DNA of 64,000 bases from Zopfochytrium polystomum (taxonomy: Eukaryota > Chytridiomycota > Chytridiomycetes > Chytridiales > Chytridiaceae). The position numbers and the translations under genes are program-made. The stretch lies in contig JAIVFJ010000021.1 of NCBI GenBank assembly GCA_025765615.1, forward strand, positions 1-64,000, read 5' to 3'. Positions 55,549 to 64,000 of the stretch are shown one piece after another (the first letter of the stretch is position 1; each line of letters opens with the position of its first letter). The notes beneath the pieces are model-generated. The model was not told where the DNA came from and made no database searches. It worked only from the letters and a program-made list of their open reading frames with translations.

Positions 55549-56186
55549 TGTGCACGTGCTTGGCCCACCTGCTTCACCTGATTGGCGTGGCGTTGTCCAG
55601 GTACTTTGGCCACGGCGGAGGCGAGCAGTACGTGCGCAGCCACAAGATCCGGAAACTGGAAAAGTGCGCGGTTTCTCTTCTGATGGGATGTTCGAGCGGT
55701 CGTCTAAAGCCGGCGGGCGAGTACGACCCTTCGGGGATCGCGCTGAGCTACATGATTGCCGGGTGGTGGGTTGTTTTGTTTTTTTTTGATCGCGTCCTCC
55801 CCCATCGAGAAAAACGTTTCTCCTCGCGTTGATGGTGTGCTAATAGAAACTCACAACCCAATCACCTTAGTCCGGCGTTGGTGGCGAATCTTTGGGACGT
55901 GACAGACCGCGACATTGACCGCTTCAGCGCGGAGCTCTTTCGCGTTTGGGGCCTCGGAGGCGGTGCCGGCGTTGGCGACCAGCGGGCGCGAGGACGTGGC
56001 GGCAGCAACCGTGGCAATGGCGGCAGTAGCAGCGGCGGTGGCAACGGCGGCCTCGGCAGCACGCTCTGCGAGGCGGTGGCCGCGTCGCGGGACCGCTGCC
56101 GCATGAAGTACCTTGTGGGTGCGGCGCCGGTGGTGTACGGCGTACCGGTGCGCCTCGCCGCCCGCGCGGCCGCCGTGGCTTCTTGA
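47952..56186 (+). CDS. ESP1: separase (peptidase C50), cohesin-cleaving protease
   Basis: 26 exons sum to 6495 bases, 2164 residues: 47952-49049, 49110-49379, 49446-49647, 49694-49762, 49812-49933, 50000-50848, 50901-51226, 51310-51415, 51477-51639, 51696-51770, 51825-51941, 52001-52193, 52243-52351, 52422-52550, 52614-52835, 52904-53070, 53129-53205, 53278-53429, 53482-53575, 53631-53900, 53971-54521, 54620-54883, 54965-55272, 55343-55423, 55601-55765, 55871-56186. The protease domain begins near PENWAVVSIS and has WWAERTRLDEQL, then catalytic His at 55,611 (YFGHGGGEQY) and catalytic Cys at 55,689 (LMGCSSG), then NLWDVTDRDIDRF. Separase cuts the Scc1/Rad21 cohesin subunit at anaphase onset. 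The N-terminus is low-complexity (Pro, Ala, Gln), then helical-repeat-like. The last exon has a Gly-rich insert. An ATG at 47,885 is in another frame. Small internal exons (69-77 bases) are the least certain. Confidence 0.93.
55487..55545 (+). repeat. (TG)n microsatellite in separase intron 24
   Basis: Nearly 30 TG units inside the intron that directly precedes the exon with both catalytic residues. Confidence 0.9.
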
Positions 56187-56988
56187 GCGGGCGAGGGGCT
56201 GTGTTTGGGGGTTGCAGCCCATGAATGTGGTTGGTAGGAGGGATGTGGGTTGCTGACGCGCCGAGCACGAGGCGTACAAGAGAATGAATATAATCTACTT
56301 ACAGTATGAACAGGCGAGGCTGAATGAACTGTGGTAATAGAGATAGAGATGTCGAATGCGGGCTGGCGGGCGGTCCGACTACTGGCTGCATATGTAGGTA
56401 GGCACTGTGGCCGATGGGCCTACTCTGGTGTGGTGTGGTGTCTAATTTCTTGATCATGAAAGGCTGATATTGGGGCGGAGGGAAGGGGAAAAGCTGATAT
56501 CTGGGGGGAAGGGTATAAATACCGTATACAAATTGTGGCTGGCGATGACAAGGGTGCAGCAGTTGCGAAAATACCTTCTCACCACCACGTGCCATCCCCC
56601 AACCACACTCCAAACGCGCGTCGCCGTCGTCTCAGCTGTTCCCGTTGTTGCCTTCGCACCTCCTACTCCTTCTCCTGCACCTGCCCCCGTCCTCGCCGCC
56701 CTCTCGCACTCGCCCCCCCTTTCCCGTGCTCATCCTAGCATCCTTCACCACCGCTTGCCGACTGCGATCGCCGCCGCCACCCGTGCATTCGCATCACCCG
56801 AGCCCGCATACCCGACCTTCTCTGAAAGAAGAATAAGAGGAAGCGGATCCAAAGCCCCGCTTCTGCCGCTCTTGCCTCTCCCCCTCCTCTTCGCTGTTCC
56901 TCCCCGCTCTTCTTCTTCGTCAAGGCTCGTTGCCGCTTTTTCGACTCTCGCCGCGGCACCACCCAAAAACACAACAACAACGACCGTC
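56187..56988. other. intergenic and 5' leader of prolyl oligopeptidase
   Basis: It includes the TATA box at 56,514. From 56,545 an ATG opens a 148-codon frame continuous with the next gene. No other gene is seen. Confidence 0.5.
56514..56520 (+). promoter_or_regulatory. TATA box of the prolyl oligopeptidase gene
   Basis: TATAAAT, 31 bases before the upstream in-frame ATG at 56,545 and 475 bases before the conserved start at 56,989. Transcription from here would start almost at the upstream ATG. Confidence 0.5.
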
Positions 56989-59900
56989 ATGGGACCTTGG
57001 GCCTACCCCGCCGTCGCTCGCGACGAGACCGTCAAGGACACGTACCACGGCAAGCACGTGGTGCCGGACCCGTACCGGGCGCTCGAGGACCCGGACGCGG
57101 CTGCGACCAAGGCGTTTGTGCAAGCGCAAAACTCGCTCTTCCACGGGCACCTGTCGGCGCCCGGGTCGTGCAAGGCTGCGCTCAAGGCGCGGCTGACGGA
57201 CGTGTTCAACTACGAGCGGTTCGGGTGCCCGTTCAAGCGCGGCGAGTACTACTACTACTTCCACAACTCGGGCCTGCAGCCGCAGAGCGTGCTGTACCGC
57301 AAGCGCGCGCTGGACGGGCCGGCCGAGGTGTTTTTCGACCCCAACACGCTGTCGGACGACGGCACGGTCAGCCTCAACACGTACAGCTTCACCGAGTCTG
57401 GGAGCAGGTTTGCATACGCGCTGTCGGCCAGCGGCAGCGACTGGGTGCGCATCTTTGTGCGCGACACGGCCGCGGTAGACGGCGCGGGGGGCGCAAAGGA
57501 CCTCGAGGACCCGATCGAGTGGGTCAAGTTTACGGGGATTTCGTGGACGAGGGACGAGAAGGGGTTCTTTTACAACCGGTTCCCGAAGCCGGCCGGACTC
57601 ACTACGGAGGAGATGGGCCGCGAGACGGACGTGAGCAAGAACCAGATGGTGAGTAGGAGTGAGGAGTGAGTGTGCAGGGAGTGTGAAGTGAGTGTGGAGC
57701 GAGCAAGGAGTGGATCACGTGGATCATGCGGAGCTGACCCACGAAAATCTTGTTTGTTGACAAACGGCCGAAACGCAAATCTACCAAACAACAAACTCGA
57801 CAAAAAAAAAAAAAAAAAAAAAAAAACAAAACAAAAAAACACAAATCATTAACATGTCACAACAAGGTCATGTACCACCGCATGGGGACTTCGCAGTCCG
57901 AGGACATTCTGTGCTACAGCGAGCCTGACAATCCCGACCGCATGTTTGGCACCAGCGTCACGGACGACGGCCAGTACCTGGTCCTGACAATCTCGGAGAG
58001 CTGCGACCCAAAGAACTTGCTGTACGTCTGCGACCTCAAGGCGCAGTACGCGGGCGCGACGCTCGACGGTAAGCAAAAGCAAAGCACGCAAGCAAGCTGC
58101 TGCTGCTGCTGTTGCTGTTGCTGTTCTCTCTTTCCTCTCGCGCCGCAAATACTAACCCGCCCCGATTGAAAAATGTCTTAAAGCCGCCCCAAAGTTTGTA
58201 AAGGTTGTTTCAGAGTGGAAGGCCGAGTTCTCCTACTTGGCCAACAACGGCACAGTTTTCTATTTGGAGACAACTCTGGACGCTCCGCGCCGCAAGATTG
58301 TAAAGTACGATCTCACCAAGCCTGAGCTTGTAAGACCCAAACACGCATTTGTTTTTGTTTGTAATCACAACCGAGTAAACATTGCCTTGAACAGGGTTTT
58401 GTGGATGTTGTTGCGCAAGCCGATGATGTCCTTTCAATGTCGACCGTAGTCAATGAGAACAAGATGGTCCTGATTTACTTGAGGGACGTGAAGCACGTGA
58501 TCAAGCTCTTTGATCTCGATTCGGGAGCCCCTCTCGCTCCATTTGAGCTTCCTTTGCCCACTGGATCCATCGTCAAGTCTATTACGGGGCGCAGAGTTAG
58601 TGCTAATTGTGGAATTTGTTGTTTTTTTCAGGCGAAATCGTTGTTTGCTGACCCAAGAGGTTGAAACGTATTCCAGGAAGATTCCGAGTCGTTCTACTAC
58701 TTTGCCTCGTTCCTCAGCCCTGGTGTGATTTATCGCTACGACTTTTCTACCATGACGCAGTCCCTGTTCTTGGAGACCAAGGTCAAGGGGTACGATTCGA
58801 CGCAATTTCAAACAGAGCAGGTCTTTTACTCGAGTGCGGATGGAACCAAGGCAAGTATCTCTTTATGGTTTTTTCTTCAATCCTTTTCATGACGAGCACA
58901 TCTCCTCTGTCCAAGTGCTTGTTCTAAACACTAAAACTTTGGGATATCCTGCAGATTCCAATGTTCATCACCTCGCGAAAAGGCACAGCTCGCGACGGAA
59001 ACAACCCGACGCTTTTGTACGCGTATGGCGGGTTTAACATTTCTGTTCTGCCAACTTTCAGCGTAAGTTCATAAGATATCATTTACAAGTATCGCCCGCT
59101 TCACCGAAAAAGTTCTTTCTAACGATCACTCCTTCGTCTAGGTGACTTGGCTTACGTTTATTGAAAAGTTTAACGGCGTCGTTGCGGTCGCCAACATTCG
59201 CGGCGGCAGTGAGTACGGAGAGGATGTGAGTTCGCCCGCGTATTTCATTATTTGAAGGAGAACGCATGTCTGACCGACCGTGCCCTTGGCGTCCTACTGC
59301 TCAAGTGGTACAACGGGGGACGGCTTGAGAAGAAGCAGAATTGCTTCACTGACTTTCAGGAAGCGGCAAAGTACCTGTGTCGCGAGGGCTACACGAGCCC
59401 AAAGAAGCTCGCGATCAATGGCGGCTCGAACGGCGGCCTTCTGGTCGCCGCCTGCGTGAACCAAGCTCCGGAGCTGTTTGGCTGCGCGGTGGCGGACGTT
59501 GGCGTGATGGACCTTCTGCGGTTCAAGTTTTTCACGATTGGCGCGGCGTGGACGAGTGACTATGGAGACGTGGAGGCCACCGAGGCGGAATTCCTAAACG
59601 CGCTCAAGCTGTCGCCGCTCCACAACGTGCGCACCGACGGGACGCCGTACCCGGCCGTGCTGCTCACGACGGCCGAACGCGACGACCGAGTGGTTCCGCT
59701 GCACTCGCTGAAGCTGATTGCCACGCTCCAGCACCTTCTTCCCAACAACCCGAACCCGCTCATGATTCGAGTTGAGACGAAGGCTGGCCATGGAGGTGTG
59801 TTTTGCTTTTCTTTCCTTTCTTTCTTGCCTGTGGGTTTGTTGTTGTTGCTTCGGTGGCCGTTCGTTTATTTGCCCACTTTGTTTCCCGTCGCTGACTGTA

Positions 59901-60161
59901 CCTTTCCTCCCCCACCTTGCGACTAAAGCTGGCAAGAGCACTGCGCAAATGATTGAAGAGGCTTCGGACAAGTACGCCTTTATTGCGTCGGTAAGTTAGA
60001 GTTGGGGTGGTCCACCCTTATTGCACTGTTTCGTCCAGCTCACTCACCGGAATACTTTTCGGTTTCCGGCTCTGTTACCATCCGCGGCTCCCGACTTGTT
60101 TCTCCCTCCCTCCGATCTCTTATGCTTCCCGCAGATTCTAGAGGCTAAGTGGCACGACTGA
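56989..60161 (+). CDS. PREP: prolyl oligopeptidase (S9A serine peptidase)
   Basis: Ten exons: 56989-57648, 57867-58068, 58184-58329, 58395-58595, 58677-58850, 58955-59062, 59142-59225, 59306-59795, 59929-59990 and 60135-60161; 2154 bases, 717 residues, close to the usual 710. It cleaves after proline in short peptides, normally in the cytosol. The N-terminal signature is [20 protein letters not shown], followed by a seven-bladed propeller, then the alpha/beta-hydrolase domain. Catalytic Ser at 59,426 (GGSNGG), Asp in DDRVVP (about 59,681) and His at 59,789 (KAGHG). The intron after 58,850 uses a GC donor (GCAAGT). An in-frame ATG at 56,545 would add 148 residues with a basic, hydrophobic start, possibly an organelle-targeted isoform; I chose 56,989 because it sits just before the conserved domain. 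Confidence 0.95.
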
Positions 60162-60430
60162 AGCGAGGAGTTGCGGCCGGCGGCCCCTCTGGCCCGGCTG
60201 TAGAAGTCGAAGAAGAACAAGGAGGAGGGATTGGCTGTCAACTCCGCCCGCCTTTCAGCCGGCTCTTTCCCTGCTCTTCTCCTCGCCCTCCTGGTATTGC
60301 GTGGTACTTTTCTTGCGTTGTGTTGTAATAGCTCCTTCGATGTTGTGCTCCTTCGTTTGTTGGTTCGGGCGACGAGTCTAGTTGGTTCAAAGAAAGAAAT
60401 GGCCCGTTGTTTGCTTTATCTGTTTGCGCG
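60162..60430. other. short intergenic gap
   Basis: Nothing recognised besides T-rich stretches. It must contain the end of the peptidase transcript and the promoter of the next gene. Confidence 0.4.
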
Positions 60431-62229
60431 ATGATGACGACTGTTCCCCTGGCCGCGACCCGCGACGGCGGCGGCGGACACGGCGGAATGGATTCGGCGG
60501 CGGCGGCGACGGCGATGGCGGCGAGGCAGGCGGCGATCGTGTCTCGTCTTGCCAGGCACGAGGAGGACGAGGATGAGGACGAGGACGAGATGCCTCCAAC
60601 ACAACCGCAATTGGCTAAGTTGTCGTTGTCGTCGTCGTCGTTGCCGCACTCACTACGCCGACGCCGCCGCCGCGGCCGATTCTTCTTTGACGCGCACTAC
60701 CAGCACGTGGAGCCGGCCCTTCAGACAGGCCCCACGTGAGTGTATTTTTTTTGTGTAGCGAGGAGCGCAGCCGGGTTGCGTGCGTGATCTATCCACTTTC
60801 TGATGCATCCACCCACAAACGACCTAACTGCTCACGCATCGAACACCTCTCGCTGCGGCCTTACGCTCGCATGCATGGCGCGGCCCCCAAAACACAACGA
60901 CGCGCGACATCCCGCGGACCCGTCTTACAACAAGGTGTGGTCTGCTGGCCCTGTGCATTGCGCGATGCCACCTGCTCTCACCACCACCACCACCACCACC
61001 ACCATTGCCCTCGCCACAACCCGTCGTCACCCTCGCACCCACCACCGCAATCACCACTACCATCACCTCGTCGACAGCGGACCGCACCACCAAACACCCG
61101 CCCCCGCCGCCGCCGCCCCCGCCCCCGCCCCGGCCCCCGCCGCCGCCCGCTCCTCTCGCAGCTCCCCCGCCGCCTCCGCCAACGCCTCCGAAGCACCACC
61201 CGTCCTCGCCACCTTCCTACTCCTCCTCCTCCCCCTCCACCTCGACCTGCACGCGCCACCTCCCCGCGCTTCTCTCCGCGGCGCGGGCGCTGGGAGCAAC
61301 GGCGCACGGCGAGGTGTTCCGCGCGGCCGACCTGGCGGCGGTCGCGCGGCGGGCGTGCGGGCTACGGGCGGATGTCGTGCGGTGGAGGATGCACGACGAT
61401 GACGACGGCGGCGGCGGCGGCGGCGGCGGCGGTCAGGGGGCCAAGGCGGGGTCGAAGGCGCACCGGGTGGTCGTGCGGCATTTGCGGGCGGGCGGGCTGT
61501 GTGCGGTCGCGTACGATCGGGACGTGAGTGTATTTTTATTTTTATTTTTATTTTTTTTGTTTCACTTCCCATTTGAATTTGACGGAGTCGTTGGGGGGCG
61601 TAGGCGAACAACGAGCCGTGCAAGCGACGCGGGCATCGGGCGCACTGGGCGTTGATACACGGTGAGGCGGGGGTGCCCATTTTCGTTCAACGTGCTAAAC
61701 GCATCCTTTTTTTTTCCCTTTTTTTTTTTTTTTTTCCGTCCACCACGAAACTCGTCGCAAGGGTACGTACGGTGCACCCCCATCACCGAGCCAGCCGACA
61801 CCGCTTCCACCGCCGCCTCCCCGAGCGCCACGGCCGCGCGGGTGCGGTTCACCGTGATCCCGCCTCGTGTTCGTGCCGCGCGAGATCTCGACCCCGACGG
61901 TCCCGAGGACAAGAAGGACGACGACGCCTACGACGACAACGGCGAGGGCGAGGAGGACGACGACGACGACGACGACGACGGCTCAGACCTGCTGTTTCTG
62001 TGCGTGCACGGCAAGTCGCTGCACCAGGCGGTGTGGCGTGCGGACGCGCTGCGGGAGAGCAGTTTGGGCCTGGACGAGGTTGCGCCGGATGTAATGGCAA
62101 AGAGGGCGGGGCGGAAATGATGAGAGGAGGGACGGGGAGGACGGGCTAGCGGATGGCGGCGGGTACGTGGTGCCGGAGGGCGGGCGGCTCGGCGAGGCGC
62201 TTGCGGGCTGGCTGGTTCTGCTGTCGTGA
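60431..62229 (+). CDS. ACTMAP: actin maturation protease homologue (ACTMAP / C19orf54 family)
   Basis: Five exons: 60431-60735, 60935-61523, 61604-61661, 61762-62090 and 62140-62229; 1371 bases, 456 residues. In animals this cysteine protease removes the N-terminal acetyl-Met or acetyl-Cys of new actin. The codons around the first splice junction spell QTGPTCGLLALCIAR, matching the family's catalytic-Cys motif; the Cys codon is 60,936. Downstream are TAHGEVFRAADLA, then CAVAYDRD|ANNEPCKRRGHRAHWALIHG (catalytic-His region) across the second intron, HGKSLHQAVW, RESSLGLDEVAP and the ending GYVVPEGG...WLVLL. A Pro-rich insert follows the Cys region, and an Asp-rich insert lies before DLLFLCVHGKS. 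The last intron is only 49 bases and its donor (GTAATG) is weak. Assignment rests on motif order and spacing recalled from the family. Confidence 0.85.
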
Positions 62230-62483
62230 ATGGTTGGGTGCATATGGGGGGGTGGCTCTTTTCTTCGCTTCGGTCGGTGTCGTGATGGGGGGTTGAAAAG
62301 TGCGGGAATATGTCCGTCGGCACCCCGAGCATACGCTGGGGCGTTTGAATGCGCCAACGTTTTACTGCACGTGCGTAGGTGCAGTTCGCGTGGCCAAACG
62401 TAGAAACGTAACAAGACTCGTGAAGAGAGAGAGAGATGGAATGAATGATGAAGGGGCAGAAAAAAAGACACTGCCAGTCTAGA
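62230..62483. other. short intergenic gap
   Basis: Nothing recognised. A GA-rich stretch lies near 62,420-62,436, just before the next start. Confidence 0.4.
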
Positions 62484-64000
62484 ATGGACAAGGAAGTCGA
62501 CGTCGACGACCTGCGCCGAGCGGCCTTCTCGAGCCACCGCGCGATCGCCGTCCGCGCGCTCCAGACCATCGCCTCGCGCCTCCCCTCGTCTTCATCTTCT
62601 TCTTCGTCCTCCGCTTCGTCGGCTTTTCCGCCTGCCCTCGTCGGTCCGGCCACGGACATCCTGTGGGATGCCCTCTTGTCGACCTCCTCGTCCTCGTCGT
62701 CTTCCAGCAGCACCACCACCACCAGCAGCTTCCTCTCCTCGGCCGCTTCCTCGCTCCTCCTCCGCGCTGTCGCGCAGGGCGCCATCCCATGGCCCCAATC
62801 GCTCGATCGCATCCTGGATCGTCTCGGCGCGATCCCGGCGCCCTGCCTGCCCCACTGCGTCGCGCTGCTCGTCGGCCTCCTCACCCTGAACGCCATCGCC
62901 GCCGCCGCCGCCGCCGACGACGCTGCCACTGCCAGAACTAAACCCGCCACGAGCACAGCGGCGCGAGACCTCGACCGGCTCTACGGCCTGCGGTTCCCGC
63001 GCGTGCATCCCTTCATCCGGCTGGCCGAGACGCGCCCCGATGCCTGGCCGCTCCTCCTCGCCCAGCTCCGAAGCGTCCTCGTCTCCGGCTCGCTCCCCGG
63101 CGAATCCGCCGCCGTCCCGCGCGCACGCTTCCTGACGCAAGCGCGCCCGTTTTTTCCGATACGTCCTCCTCAACCCGGCGCCCCGCCCCACAGCCGCAGC
63201 AGCCGCAGCCGCGGACGTACTCGCACTGCTGCGCGACTGCCGCTCCGCCGTGCTGCGCGCCGTTGGCCCCGCCGACCCGTTCCCGCTGGCCGCGGCCGAC
63301 CTCGTGCGCTCCGTGTTCCGCGACCTGCCGATGGCGCTGCTGCGCGGAGGCGGTGGCGGCGCGGCGGGGATGCTGGCGGAGGTGGTCGATGCTGGGCGCG
63401 ACGGGCCTCCGGAGGGCCGCCGCGCCGCGGTGATGGCGGTGTTGGCGGCGGCGTGCGACGCGGCGCGCGTCGGCGAGGCCGCGGGGCAGTGGATCGACGC
63501 TGCGCACGCGCTGGCGGTTCTGGAGGAGGAGAAGGCGGGGAAGGAGCAGGACGCACCGCGGCGGCTCGCGCCGGGTTTCGCGGGCGACGCGGCGGCGTGC
63601 GCGGCGGTGCTGCTGGCGTGCTGCTTTTTGGTGCTGCGCTGCACCGACTACGACGGCGACCGCGCCGCCGAGCTGATGCACGCGGTGGTCGCCGCGACCA
63701 GGCGCGACCCGGTCTTGCGGCCGCTGCACCGGTGCTGCATTGTGCCCCTCGTTCAGTTGGCGGGCGGGGAGGGCCGGCCACGCGCCGTGAGGACGGCCGC
63801 GGCGTGCTTGAAGATGCTCGAGCCCGACCTGACTCACGCTGCCGATCGCGACGGAATCGACCTGGACGCGGACCGCGTGCTCGTCCTTGAGGTAATGCCC
63901 TCTCAACCTTTTTGAGAGAAAACCTCCACCGGCGCACGATGTTTTCTCACCACATAGCTCACACATTTTTTCACAAGGGCGACGGGAACTTGCGCCTGCT
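62484..64000 (+). CDS. focadhesin/RST1-like protein, N-terminal part (gene runs off the window; frame break at 63,150)
   Basis: The first exon runs 62484-63891, then a GT donor; the next exon probably starts at 63,978 (or 63,958). The sequence is alpha-helical and Ala/Ser-rich. The segment RVHPFIRLAETRPDAWPLLL matches the conserved HP-hxxhhExRPDxWPhhh pattern of the DUF3730 region of animal focadhesin and plant RST1, proteins linked to the Ski complex and cytoplasmic exosome. The surrounding helices (an ILWDALL segment before, a RYVLLNP segment after) fit in order. Recognition is from memory and tentative. At 63,150-63,155 a run of six T shifts the frame by one; with five T the reading is continuous (RPFFRYVLLNP). 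It is either a real frameshift or a base-calling error. Confidence 0.55.

Overview
The window reads as a nuclear chromosome segment of an early-diverging fungus, possibly zoosporic or chytrid-like. The evidence is short GT-AG introns (mostly 46 to 200 bases), a secreted beta-glucanase-type enzyme with three fungal chitin-binding (CBM18) modules, a fungal-type chromovirus (Ty3/Gypsy with chromodomain), and housekeeping genes common to eukaryotes. Two genes, an actin maturation protease homologue and a probable focadhesin/RST1 homologue, are best known from animals and plants. GC-rich gene islands full of microsatellites alternate with less GC-rich repeat-dense stretches. The lineage call is inference; no rRNA is present to settle it.

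Layout. 1-2.2 kb: C-terminal part of a WD40 repeat protein, probably a STAND/NLR-like receptor, cut by the window edge. 2.2-5.5 kb: dispersed repeats, a solo LTR and a weak ORF. 5.5-8.5 kb: two membrane-protein genes, one with a three-copy WYxRSER motif. 8.5-12.1 kb: unassigned DNA, then a 109-codon-class gene for a small secreted or anchored protein. 12.7-18.1 kb: an intact LTR retrotransposon with apparently identical LTRs. 18.1-19.7 kb: a hairpin-forming minisatellite. 21.0-22.2 kb: a second copy of the small secreted-protein gene (direct duplication). 22.2-25.1 kb: a seven-span membrane protein on the minus strand. 25.9-31.6 kb: repeat graveyard with a Tc1-type transposase relic and tRNA-like relics. 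31.6-33.5 kb: CBM18x3-GH16 (minus). 34.6-36.9 kb: 4-coumarate-CoA-ligase-like enzyme ending in a peroxisomal signal. 38.8-40.9 kb: mucin-like single-pass protein (minus). 41-46.3 kb: MITE, solo and truncated LTRs, unassigned DNA. 46.3-47.7 kb: VMA12 (minus), divergent from separase (48.0-56.2 kb, 26 exons). 57.0-60.2 kb: prolyl oligopeptidase. 60.4-62.2 kb: actin maturation protease homologue. 62.5 kb to the end: start of a focadhesin-like gene.

The genes do not form one pathway. The strongest novelty candidate is the retrotransposon. Its U3 carries a long heat-shock-element array in strict 5-base register, its primer-binding site is an exact 11-base complement of the predicted transcript 5' end (self-priming as in Tf1), and its solo-LTR relatives differ in length within the heat-shock array. 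One relative sits inside a dispersed repeat whose empty paralogous site is also in the window.

Exon coordinates were read by hand from splice consensus and frame. For separase, prolyl oligopeptidase, the acyl-CoA ligase, VMA12, ACTMAP and both membrane proteins, summed exon lengths are exact multiples of three.
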